In this document: piece after piece, positions 8,631 through 17,370 of the stretch
Layout of the letters: every line of letters starts with the position of its first letter
Numbering within the stretch: position 1 is the first letter of the stretch
Source of the DNA: Dinochytrium kinnereticum
Taxonomy: Eukaryota; Chytridiomycota; Chytridiomycetes; Chytridiales; Chytridiaceae
NCBI GenBank assembly: GCA_027604005.1
Contig: JADGJT010000392.1
Location: 1 to 20,085 of the forward strand
Reading direction: 5' to 3'
Length of the DNA: 20,085 nucleotides
Notes under the pieces: generated by a model
What the model was told of the DNA's origin: nothing
The model's database searches: none
The model's input: the letters and a program-made list of their open reading frames with translations, nothing else
Program-made: the position numbers and the translations under genes

Positions 8631-11489
8631 ATGAAGTCCCCCTCCATCACCATCTCCCTCCCCAACCTCCTCTCCCCCGGCACAGGCCTCAAGCCCTCGC
8701 AAACCCACAGAATCGGGTTCATCCGAATCCTATGCGTGCTGGCGGGAATGGTCGTCCTGGCTGTCATTGCATGCTCGACGATGGCGTCAATCTACCTTGA
8801 TCGGGGGTTGGATTTGGTTGCTACGCCTGATGGTGATGGGCTGTTTGAGGGGGAGGTGATGGAGAAGGTTGAGGTTGTTGGGTTGAAGGTTGGGCATGAT
8901 GAGGATGATGGTGGTGGAGGGTTGAAGGCTGATAAGGATAGTGATGATGGGTCGTTTAAAGGACATGCGGGTTCTGATGGACTCGATGATGCAAATGATG
9001 ATGTTGATGCTGTCGGCCGTCTGAGGAAAGTCTCTGAGCAACAGCTTACGGAGCGTCCCAAGAACGGATCAGCAAATTCGATTCATTTCAACGACTTGGA
9101 CGATGCCGATAGCCTTCGTCGGCCTGTTGATAGCTCCCACTCAGGAAAGCATGAAAACGCTGATGTTTATCAATCCAAGAACGGATCCGTTACCAAAGTG
9201 AAAGAGAAGGACCATGCCAAGAAGCCCAAGAATGGGCCAACCCCCACCCATCCCATTGACACGAACGGCCAGCGCTCGCAAAACAACCAGTCAACAACCG
9301 CAGTCATTCGTAAAAAAAAGAAACACGGCCGTCGTCCAAAAAAGAACAAGTCAAAGGCAAACACTCATTCTATTGAAGTTGAAGACCGTCGCCCCCCAAC
9401 GAATGATTCAGCAGTCAACACACATCAAGGTCATCCCCCACTAGAGAGCGATTCAACGTCCATTTCTCACCACAGTGATGTCGACTATCATCCCTCGCCA
9501 AAAATTGAGTCAATGGAGACCCCGGATCCCAAAGGAGTCGAAAGCCATCGCCCGTCAAACAATAAGTCAACCACAGACAATCATCGAATTGAAGATGACG
9601 AGCATCGTTCAACAACTACGGCGTCGAATTCCACCTCTGACGATGTTGGCGATCGCCCGCAAAAGGGCGAGTCAGCGGCAGAAACTCACCACAACAATCT
9701 CGACAACGACAACCCGCCAAATAACGACTCAACTGCTTCAACTCATCACATCGAAGACATCTCTCAAACAAACGTTTCCCTTCCGGCACAATCCTCCAGC
9801 AAAACCGATCTCGACCTCCCAGACACAAAGATTCTCTCCGAAAGGTACTTTCGCGCCCATGGGTTCCGATTTTGCAGATCGTTGGAGAATGCAAAGTTTG
9901 ACTCGTTGTCGATCGTTTTTGGATGGAACATGAAGAGCATTGCCGAGAAGAACCCGACGATGAAGGAGTTTGTAAGGGAAGTGGATAAGAAGGCGGCTGA
10001 GCTTTTTGCGATGATAAAGCAACTGCATAGGGATTTCCACGACCATGTAAGGATGTTTTCCTCTTATGGGTTATACTATTCTTGTTTTTCGTTTTTTCGA
10101 GTCGTATACCATCATATCTTCCTTTGAAATATTAATAGGAGCTCTGTTTAGGATGTTAAGAGCTTTTCCTGCTACGCAGCTGCCGACGGTGCGAATGAGA
10201 TTGCTGATTTTAGCGAGCCCCGAATGCTCTATACTGTTGACCCCGCGAAATTCATGCAGCCCAATGTTCCTCACGTTGTCCCTACCTATTTTCATGGCCG
10301 AGAACGCCGAACGTACAAGGTACGTACGAATCTGAGTGCAGCAAAAAGCCATTAACCACATCCTTAAACCGCTTCCCCTTGATTAGGTTGCATATTTAAT
10401 TCTAGCAGAAGGCGATCAAAGCGTCATTGAAAACATAAAGCACCAACTAGAACGTCTAGATGACGGCTCCTCCCTCTTCCTGATCCACGTCGAATCCAGA
10501 TGCGACGACCTCTACAAATTCATTCTACCGCACATCCATCCCGACAACATTATCCCTTCCGAAGCGCAAAACATCACCCTCCACCATGACACAAACGCAA
10601 CACGGCACCAAGGGTTCTCGAAGAATGTGTTTTTGGCTGAGAAAAGGTACCCCAATATTGGTAGCACTGCGTTTGTGATTTGGATGCAGTTGAATGGATA
10701 TTTCACTTTGATGGATTTGGGGGACTGGGGACACGTCGTTCTTCTTTCTGCCTTTGATGTGCCGGTTTGGGGAGGAATGGAGGTCGGGAGGAAGTTGGAA
10801 GGAAATGAGATTTATATGCAGCATTGGTATCCAAACGGTGCGTTACGAGATGTTCAGCTTATTCTCAAACAACTTTGCTAAACTTTTCAACTTTCTGGCC
10901 TCCTTTCTTTTTTAGAGCGAACAACATGGCGAGTCCTCCGCCAACATATTCTTGGCGACTATGGCCATTCCCACCTGTATGAATCAGGACTTATGTACCC
11001 CCCGTTTTACTCCATGAGAGCCTGCGAGCACTCGACGATGACCATTCTCCCCCGAGACGTCATCCACTACCTTCGCACAGACGAAAAATCCGCCACCACT
11101 CTCGCCTTTGCAGAACACTACTGGAAACCCGATGGGCTGTTCTTTTGCAATGGTTTGAAAACGAAACAGATTCAATGAGTTTTCTAACATCGTTTTCTTT
11201 CTTTCTTTTTTGCTTGTCATGTCTCGCAGTCATCCTCAGCAACCCCGATTTCGTGAACCGCGTGATAAATCATAACAAGTACATATGGAAACGGGAGGGT
11301 CGGGATATATACCTTCGTAAATCTGCCATAAGGAAGGATGACGATGACCCTCCTCCGTTTTGGGGTGGGGAGAAGAAAAATGTGATGATTGAGTTTTTGT
11401 TTGTGGGGGGTGTCGATGTTAGGAGTGATGAGGGAAAGAAGATCGTCGAAGGGTTTAAGGAGTTGGAGAAGGAGAAGGAGGAACAGTGA
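8631..11489 (+). CDS. GT14-like paralogue with sequon-rich stalk; probable pseudoenzyme
   Basis: Exons are 8631-10046, 10152-10319, 10387-10837, 10916-11152 and 11230-11489, giving 843 aa. It is a type II membrane protein: short N-terminus, one membrane segment (about 31-56), acidic stretch, then a repetitive hydrophilic stalk (142-383) with nine N-x-S/T sequons. From 404 it follows the upstream gene: the RYFRAHGF module, then a GT14-like domain from 529. Four introns match the upstream gene in position and phase, so the two arose by tandem duplication. Several family motifs are degraded: IHVD is IHVE, RWG is NIG, FINLSS is VVLLSA and PDE is PDG (Asp751-Gly752), removing the expected catalytic glutamate. 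It may be a non-catalytic partner, scaffold or lectin-like protein, or may use different chemistry. The frame is intact over 843 codons, so it is not a simple pseudogene. The start at 8631 is the first ATG in a believable context before the membrane segment. Confidence 0.82.
9054..9779 (+). repeat. Degenerate 51-60 bp coding repeats (sequon-bearing stalk)
   Basis: Inside the first exon of the gene at 8631, units resembling R-P-x-N-x-S-x-x-x-x-H-x-I-E-D recur with spacing of about 17-20 codons. Units start near 9054, 9174, 9225, 9275, 9330, 9386, 9545, 9650 and 9707. Most units carry one N-x-S/T sequon: NGS twice, NQS, NKS twice, NDS twice, NST and NVS in all. The DNA copies are diverged, so this is an old tandem expansion maintained at protein level. 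Confidence 0.75.
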
Positions 11490-12162
11490 GAGATGGAATA
11501 GCTAGTGGATGGACAAAGTGACAGGAATTCTTAGGGAGGAGAGCTTTTGCTACCTTTGGCGGCTTTTTTTTGGCCATGACTTTATTGATAGTTTTTTCAT
11601 ACATCTTTCATAAATATCTATTTATAATATACACAAATACTAAATAAATCATTCCAACTGTTGTAAATTGAACAATGGCTGTGGGGTTAGCCTCCGTAGG
11701 TACCTAATAACTCTGGAGAAAGAACTGAAAAGAAGTTGAATTTAGTAGGCCAATAATTCATAACATCTATGCTGTTGTTGGCTGACACTACAAGACCAAA
11801 TGTGCTTTGGTTGACACCGTAACTGGCAAAGTGAAGTAATAAAAAACAGTATTGGAAAGGCAGTTGGTTATTTTTGGTGAACCTGCCTTGTTTGATTTAT
11901 TCTTTATAACAATAGAACATACGCCAACTCTGTCGTCCCCCGTGGGGTTTGGACCCTGTGAAATTGAGCCTTGGAGTCAAACATCTTGCTACCAGGCACT
12001 GTGCTTACTTGCCGTTGAGAGGAGAGAAAGTGCGTGAGGTTGTAAGGAGTTCAGGGGGAGCGTTCAGCATCTTGGAGCATTTGTTGTCGCACATCTCCTT
12101 CCTCCCCTGTTTTCTGAGGCAAGGAGCCGAAACACCCACACACGACGGCCCGTAACCCTTCA
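11490..12162. other. Intergenic, AT-rich then mixed; no gene seen
   Basis: The first 160 nt are the 3' flank of the GT14 paralogue, with an AT-rich stretch and a poly(A) signal. The remainder, up to the WSC-like gene, shows no frame with recognisable protein features on either strand. The last 100-150 nt probably hold the promoter and leader of that gene. Confidence 0.5.
11643..11648 (+). terminator. Poly(A) signal AATAAA
   Basis: A canonical AATAAA lies 154 nt after the stop at 11489, inside an AT-rich stretch with other A/T words nearby. It is the natural 3'-end signal for the GT14 paralogue, inferred by position. Confidence 0.5.
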
Positions 12163-12778
12163 ATGAAGAGGAAAGGCCGGAGAGGCTCGAGGATGCAACG
12201 CCGTACCGTCTGCGCCGTCGCTGCTGCCTGCATCATCACACTCGTCATCCTCTCCCTGGGCACACTTGTCTACGTCGTGAAGTCTAGGCGGCCACGCCCC
12301 ACTGCTTGCATTCCACGGTGCGCTTTCCTCCATCATCCCCTCCACACGTTCCCGCACCTAACAGCAGTTGTTCTTCCAACACACTTGCAGGTTGACCGCT
12401 GGAGGCTTTCTGAATGAACCACTGCTTCTCCATGCCCTTCCATCCGTATGCACGAAGGTGTGCCGTGAATCGATAGGCTTGGACAACGCCACCATCATCA
12501 TGAACGTTGAAGGATGCTACTGCACACCCATCTCGTCAATCGTCTCCTCTGAAGACTGCATAGCCTCAAAGAGGTGTAGACCACTAAACGAATGCAACAG
12601 CACATGTCGGGATGGCGCTGCGTGTGGTTCGGTTAAGGATGATCTCTTATCAGTTTATTTGGTTCCTCCACCATCAGCTCATAGCTTAAATGTGCGCAAA
12701 CGCAAGGGTACTTTTCTTTACTGGCTTCTGCTGCCATTTAGCTCGTCCCTGCAGTCGGCTGGGCATTTTGAGCCGTGA
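12163..12778 (+). CDS. Small type II membrane protein with Cys-rich WSC-like ectodomain
   Basis: Exons are 12163-12317 and 12391-12778, joined by a 73-nt GT-AG intron, giving 180 aa. The N-terminus is strongly basic (MKRKGRRGSRMQRR), followed by one membrane segment (about 16-39). By the positive-inside rule the rest faces the lumen or outside. The ectodomain has ten cysteines (49, 72, 76, 94, 96, 108, 114, 120, 124, 130). The order C-x3-C, then GCYC, then EDC, then ACGS...LLSVY (130-141) resembles the WSC domain of fungal surface proteins, which usually ends in CGG...LSVY. The match is by eye and several spacings are off. The C-terminal 40 residues are unlike WSC and may indicate a missed splice or a short tail. 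Two sequons (NAT at 84, NST at 121) support a secretory location. It lies among glycosyltransferase genes; a carbohydrate-binding or wall-sensing role is inference. Confidence 0.6.
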
Positions 12779-13180
12779 TGCAAGTTCTGGCCGTTGAAGA
12801 GGGGAGATGCCACAGTTTACGTCATGGTGTAAGCAGGGGTTATCTCTTAATAAGGGGGGGCAGGATGGGATGAAGCTTCAGGCTTCTTAAGAGGCTCCAG
12901 CGGGTCTTGAGCATTTGGAGGACGGGCTTCATTGTCAGCACAGTGTTTTCTACGGCACTTTTCCTTCTTCTTTTTATATTTAAGCATAACACACACACTA
13001 TTTTCGAATGAGTGAGGCCAATATACATTTACCATTATTATTATTCATTACTGTTTCATAACCATGATTATTATTATTGAGCGAAAAAACAACAACTAAA
13101 ATCTAAAGCCAAAAACTTGAAAAGCAAACCACGCAAAACAAGGCAGGTGGGCATCATCTCCGTTCTCAAAATTCTCTGCC

Positions 13181-14087
13181 ATGGGTGAGAGCAACGTCCT
13201 TCCTCACCAACTTTCACAGGGTGGCATATTGTGTGCTGCGCCACAAGGTCACCCTCCTATGTTTAGCGGTGTAATTTCCAGCCAGCAGGAAGCACTGGAC
13301 TGAGTCCCCAACGCGTCAACAACACCCCGTGCTCCGAAATCCTTTGAAGGTGATATCCAAAGGCTTCAAAATTCCATTCGTATTCTGTTAGAGGTAATAG
13401 ATTCTCAACACTCTTACGCAGAAGGACGATTACCTAGCCAACTCCTCTTTCTTTGTTCTTTAACCTTTTCACTAAATGAACCATAGGCAATAAATCCTGG
13501 CCCATATGTAATTGAGGCCTGAGAGAGTAGTTATAACGTTGCATTTTTCATTGCGTGAATATATCCCATGAGAACAAAATCCACTCCGCCTTTTGTCCGA
13601 TGTAGGGAAAAAGGTGCGTGACAATACTTATTTACTGGTGACAATCGCCGCATTATCGGCGATATCCCAACTGCTGCTGTCTCTCTGAAAGATATTGGTA
13701 GGAATATCCTACGTAATTCGCCGCATCTTTTCAATAATGCGTTGATCATTAGCTATAAGTCTCAGCATTGCATCTTGCTACGAAATAAGGGCAGTTGCCC
13801 AACGAACTTGACCATTGTTGTTGTTCACGCCATTAACGCCAAATGGCGAGTATGGCGCGTACAAAAAGACAGAGCTCCAGCGGTTCTGGCTCACAATTGC
13901 TGCAGACAGATCGTCAGATCCGCCAGTGATGACGGACTGGAGGTACCTTAACGCAAGCGAAGAGTTAAAAGCCCGCTTAAGTATCGTGTGCAGGAAGCGG
14001 GACATCTCGACCACTCTGGCTCGCTTATCCATCCATCCAGCCGAGCAGAGGTTGAGACTTTGTCCTTCGCTCTTTTGCGCAGTGTAA
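13181..14087 (+). pseudogene. Possible decayed coding sequence (unidentified)
   Basis: From the ATG at 13181, in a good context (CCATGG), the frame runs about 100 codons to a TAG at 13484 with one internal TGA at 13301. The second half (about 13325-13460) reads like an ordinary amphipathic protein segment. The same frame, with further stops, resumes at about 13620-13950, and a +1 frame is open at 13815-14087. No family is recognised. Flanking ATT microsatellites and higher GC than the surroundings could mark an old insertion. It could equally be non-coding DNA that looks protein-like by chance, or a gene with introns I cannot place. Confidence 0.2.
13644..13663. repeat. Inverted repeat ATCGCCG-n6-CGGCGAT
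   Basis: Seven-base arms are perfectly complementary around CATTAT. It overlaps a GATATCC word and lies about 30 bp from a GATATT...GGAATATCC pair (13691-13709). Function is unknown; a regulatory palindrome or hairpin is possible. Confidence 0.5.
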
Positions 14088-14800
14088 TCTTTCTGCCGTT
14101 ATTATTATTGTTATCATTGATTGTTCATTCCCCCATTTGCCTGCCGCAGGGTTGGACATAACCCAAAAATTAGTTTTCTCTTTGGACCTCCTCAGTTGAG
14201 TCAAGGGCAGGTAAGGTGGTCAAGGCTTGCCCAGTCATTAATTGCCTTGTGGCGCCAAGTGCAACCGTCAGAGTTCAACGTTCCCTTGTCTTGTTTCCAA
14301 TCCCTCACAGCCCTCTGTCCAGGCAAGGTGTTCCACGCTGCCAGCCAGCACAGCTCCATGCATCGTCACGGCATGCATGAAGGCTGCATGGCGCATGCTG
14401 CAGATACCGACGACGTGCTTATCGCCAGCAGTCCGGTCGTGAAGGCTGGAGCGTTGACGGCTTGACCACGGCAGGAACCAGCTGGTGTTGCACTTCCACC
14501 CCTTCTGCCAATCACGCGCCTCCTGCTGGTGACACTTGTGCGCCTTGAACCAAGTGGAATGCGAGTAATGATCGGCAAGACCGCAGAACCCGGCGGTGCT
14601 CCCCCCTCCACCGCAATAAAAAGCAAGTTTTACACCTGCCGGTTTTGCCTCATTCCTTTCTTCACCAAAGGCGTCTCCTGCGGCCCCCGTCCCAATCTGT
14701 CGTGCATCTGAGCAACTCATCGGCCAAGGTCGCCCCTGCCCGTCATAAAAACGCAGCCTGAGGCGAGACACACGCGATTGCACACGGCAGACCCGCAGCT

Positions 14801-16641
14801 ATGGCCCTCCTTCATGTTTTGAAGTCGCGGATTGCCCAGGCCATCTCGGCCAAGGACCGACGGGCGTGGTTGATGGCTGCGCTGATGATCACCACCTTCA
14901 TCAGCGTGTCCACACTGATCGGCCAATTCGTTTACTCAGAATCAGATAGCAACCCTCAGAAGCCGTACAGGCCTGGAAAGAGGGCTGGTATGGCCATCCC
15001 TCTTTCATCGTTTTCCTCATTGGACGGTGCTGAATCTTACTACTCTGACGAGGAAATGGTTGGCGTGGCTCCAGAGGGATGGAGCAAGAGGGTGCAGGGG
15101 TTGATGAAGGAGACTTACTCGAATGGCAACCTGGCTATCCCACATTCACCAGCCATCTTCCACAGGACAAATGCTAGCACCATAACCGAGGAGAGAAGAT
15201 GGTGGAAGTCAAGGATGGATTACAGGGAGACTGCGTTCATCACATCCGCTAACAACGCCACCTTCCCGTTCATTCGAAACATGGTCTGCTCGCTCATCAA
15301 TTCTGCGCCAGAGCTGCTGGAGAATCTTGTTGTTTGGGCGCTCGATGAGACAGTTGTGAAGAGGCTGTTGGAGTTTAGGAAGGAGCTTTTGGCAGGGAGT
15401 TTCGTGGATCCTTTGGGAAGGTCGGAGGGGAATATGAAGCGGCATCATTGGAAGTCACCGTTGGGTATTTACTTTGATGCGGACAAAACGACAACGCCCA
15501 ATATGACCTCTGGAGTTGTAAACACTAAAACTTATTATGGGATCATGGACATGAGAAGAGATGTTTGTTTCATTTCCACCCTTATCTTTTTGATTCAGCG
15601 GTCATTTTGCTCTTTCGGTTCTAATGCTCTCATTTATCAGTTCTACGTCCATCTTCTGGACGACATTGGGATCAATTACCTCTTTACGGACGCTGACGTC
15701 CATTACTCTGCCAACCCCTTTGAAGACCTCAACCTTCCTTTTGGCATCCCAGATGACGAAAAGCGATCAGGAATCGCTCATCAGTTGCCCTCTTCCGTGG
15801 AAGACTTTTACAGGGATTATCCTGATATCGTGAGTTTTCCTACATTTCCAGCATCACCGTCTTCTCTTCCCATCCTTTCCGGATTTATCCATGAACGCAC
15901 CAAGCTGATTCCTTACCCAGATCTACAGCACCGACGCCCGAAAACCCTACCACTACCTCGCAGACCCCTACGAGGGCGGCAAACGCACCCCCAAAATATG
16001 CGGTGGCTTCTTCTTTGCCCGCAGCAACGCACGCACGGTCCAACTCTACCGCACAATCCGTGACGCCAAAATCAACGACCAATGGGGCGTAGACGACCTT
16101 CTCAACAACCATTTCCCAACCGTCTTGGTCGACCCATTACCGGCTGGATTAGAGAAAAGGAAGCTGAATCCCAAATCTGTGGAAATTGGGAAGAGGGTTG
16201 AGGGTTGGAGTTGGAGTGATCCTATTCGGATAAGAGTGCTTTCGCAGGCTGCTTATACTAACGCCTTGCCCGAGTGGGCTAAGCCGGGGACGCGGGGGCC
16301 CACTTATGATGAGTTGGTGAAGGAGTTAAGGGAGAGAGGAGAGAGGGAGGTGTTGTTTCATCCTAATTATTGGGCCGATAGTAAGTTATTTCCTTCTTCT
16401 TTCCTCCCCTCCTCCCTTTTTTTTGTCGTCTCCAGTTTTGCTACCTCGCTGTGTTTTTCTTTCTTTATCCTTCGTCTTGATGTTATCCTTTTCCTTTCTT
16501 ACACCCCATAACACTGATTTTAACATGGCTTACATAGAATACGCGCCATACTTCCGCATTCACGTCTTCACCGATAACAAAACTTGGATCTTTGAGCAGC
16601 TTAACATGTGGAAGGTCCAAGATGGTCGATGTTACCTATAG
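14801..16641 (+). CDS. PF03407-type nucleotide-diphospho-sugar transferase
   Basis: Probably a Golgi type II glycosyltransferase related to the GT77 / Nucleotid_trans family. Exons are 14801-15562, 15641-15829, 15921-16380 and 16538-16641, giving 504 aa. A short basic N-terminus precedes one membrane segment (about 23-44) and a stem. Domain landmarks are NYLFTDADVHYSANPF (266-281), with the DxD metal/nucleotide-sugar motif DAD at 271-273; ICGGFFFARSNARTVQLY (343-360), the usual G-F-hydrophobic-x-R-x-x-x-R strand; NDQWGVDDLLNNH (369-381); and HPNYWADK near the end. The first intron (15563-15640, 78 nt) is a stop-free multiple of three; I removed it because the joined sequence MDMRRD-FYVHLLDDIG fits the family better and the site has a branch-like CTAAT. 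If retained, the protein gains 26 residues. Sugar and acceptor are unknown. Confidence 0.82.
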
Positions 16642-16954
16642 CACATTCCATCCTCTCCATTAGGAGCGAAACGACAAACAGGAAGATGAACTCCCCTTTC
16701 ATCTTCTCAATGCACACGGGGATAGACTGAGGACAAGGAGATACAAACCCACACAAACTTCTTGGCTCATCTTTACCACAGCGTAATTGATCGATGTTCG
16801 AATATCCCTTTTTTTTGTTTCTGGGTTTTTGCTTGTTTTTTTTCTACCCACGCTTAAACAAACAAACTGCCCAGTCATGTTTTTCTCCATGTCATGTTTT
16901 TTCTTCATGATTCCTAATTTTTTATTTTCTGCTTTGAACATCTTTATTTTGTTT

Positions 16955-16960
16955 AATAAA
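16955..16960 (+). terminator. Poly(A) signal AATAAA
   Basis: A canonical AATAAA in AT-rich DNA lies 314 nt past the stop of the PF03407-type gene. It is a plausible but unproven 3'-end signal. Confidence 0.35.
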
Positions 16961-17139
16961 ATACTATGAACATTTGCATGGATGTCATCTTTTTTTCTTT
17001 TTGATTGAACTCCATTTTTTAAGAGGAAAAAAATAAGAGAAGGTAAAGATACCTCTGGCTCTGTGAGTTTCCTGTGATTTTTTTTTGGTTGAACGATAGT
17101 CTTCACTCCGAATCCTGATTTCCGTCCCTAAGTTTCTAA

Positions 17140-17212
17140 CATACTCCCTTTCTCCCAAACATATCCATAACTACTCTTGATTATCATACTCCGTTTCTCC
17201 CAAACGCATCCA
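17140..17212. repeat. 28-bp direct repeat, two copies
   Basis: Copies at 17140-17167 and 17185-17212 (CATACTCC-C/G-TTTCTCCCAAAC...ATCCA) differ at three positions and start 45 bp apart. They sit in the convergent 3' region. Confidence 0.75.
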
Positions 17213-17249
17213 GAGCCATAAAGAACTAAATAGATTAAATCAAAGCACA

Positions 17250-17255
17250 TTTATT
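17250..17255 (-). terminator. Poly(A) signal AATAAA (minus strand)
   Basis: TTTATT on the plus strand reads AATAAA on the minus strand, about 115 nt past the stop of the double Caps_synth gene. It is a good positional match for its 3' end. Confidence 0.5.
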
Positions 17256-17370
17256 TTCTTCGATAAAGACAAAAAATTATAATTAAACTTTACATGAGAT
17301 AATTCGCCGTTCTAATGAGGTATGTCTTCTTCACCTTCCCAACCCTCTCCCCACCCCCAAATACGAGCCA

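Larger units (their letters stand above)
12779..14800. other. 2-kb region without a convincing gene
   Basis: It contains the 3' flank of the WSC-like gene, ATT-triplet tracts at about 13033-13076 and 14100-14112, and between them a coding-like but interrupted stretch described separately. AATATCC/GATATT words and a 7-bp inverted repeat occur near 13644-13709. From about 14210 the DNA becomes GC-richer and includes a cluster of GCATG words (14358-14398), probably the upstream region of the gene at 14801. A long minus-strand open frame (14268-14783) lacks any recognisable motif and is most likely a GC-driven shadow. Confidence 0.45.
16642..17370. other. Convergent 3' flanks of two genes
   Basis: This stretch between the plus-strand gene ending at 16641 and the minus-strand gene ending at 17371 is AT-rich with several T-runs. 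It holds a poly(A) signal for each direction and a 28-bp direct repeat. No gene is seen. Confidence 0.6.

Noticed and set aside
9475..9933. Alternative-frame ORF within the stalk
   Set aside because: It is Thr/Gln-rich and caused by the repeat composition; the other frame continues into a real domain.
13778..14032. Minus-strand 84-aa open frame in the 2-kb gap
   Set aside because: It reads like protein but has no recognised motif, and competing plus-strand frames are equally plausible; left as part of the unresolved block.
14268..14783. Minus-strand 171-aa open frame
   Set aside because: It lies in a GC-rich promoter region and has no domain, signal or homology pattern that I recognise.
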